Shown piece by piece: positions 5,892-5,960 of a DNA stretch of 5,960 nucleotides (positions are counted from its first letter, which is position 1; the number at the start of each line of letters is the position of its first letter). Source of the stretch: UBA10939 sp050942745 (GTDB lineage Bacteria > Myxococcota > Myxococcia > Myxococcales > UBA5297). The notes under the pieces are model-generated. The model ran no database searches, was not told where the DNA came from, and was given only the letters and a program-made list of their open reading frames with translations. Made by a program: the position numbers and the translations under genes. Location of the stretch: the NCBI GenBank assembly GCA_050942745.1, contig JBMNNX010000348.1, positions 1-5,960 of the forward strand, in the 5' to 3' direction.

Positions 5892-5960
5892 CACGGCTCC
5901 CTCGGGTGTTGCGGCCTGCCGGTCGCTGCGCTCGGGGGGTCGTGCGCTGCTGCTCCGGCG

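Overview
The window is very GC-rich. All five genes I can support lie on the minus strand, so transcription runs from right to left. Long spurious open frames on both strands are a side effect of the base composition. The gene set points to a high-GC Gram-negative bacterium: RsgA with a CX4CXHX5C zinc site, a DgkA-family lipid kinase with extra membrane helices, a DUF1361 membrane protein, a lone CheY-like receiver and a divergent FabH-like ketosynthase. The myxobacterial (Myxococcota) lineage is my best guess, from the style of the ketosynthase and the composition, but there is no rRNA or other decisive marker here.

Layout in transcription order: (1) 5860-4760, a FabH/KAS III-like protein that keeps the nucleophilic Cys and the Asn of the triad but appears to have Asn where His is expected. 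It is closed by a clear intrinsic terminator (4728-4694). (2) 4627-4220, a single-domain response regulator with all key receiver residues. (3) 4219-3281, more than 900 bases with no gene I can support, but with a dense run of inverted repeats (about 3401-3605) and several perfect palindromes. (4) 3280-2591, a diacylglycerol/undecaprenol kinase family membrane enzyme. Its stop overlaps the start of (5) 2594-1859, a DUF1361 membrane protein whose reading frame is broken once, close to a GC dinucleotide tract at about 2325. (6) 1858-1581, a short gap. (7) 1580-489, rsgA, the ribosome-assembly GTPase. (8) 390-1, a tandem array of about 42-bp units running off the left edge, each built around a TTGGC...GCCAA palindrome.

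The lipid kinase and DUF1361 gene form an evident translationally coupled pair. The other genes look independently transcribed and share no obvious pathway. The least explained parts are the 42-bp palindromic array, the ketosynthase active site, the frame break in the DUF1361 gene, and the hairpin-rich island upstream of the kinase.
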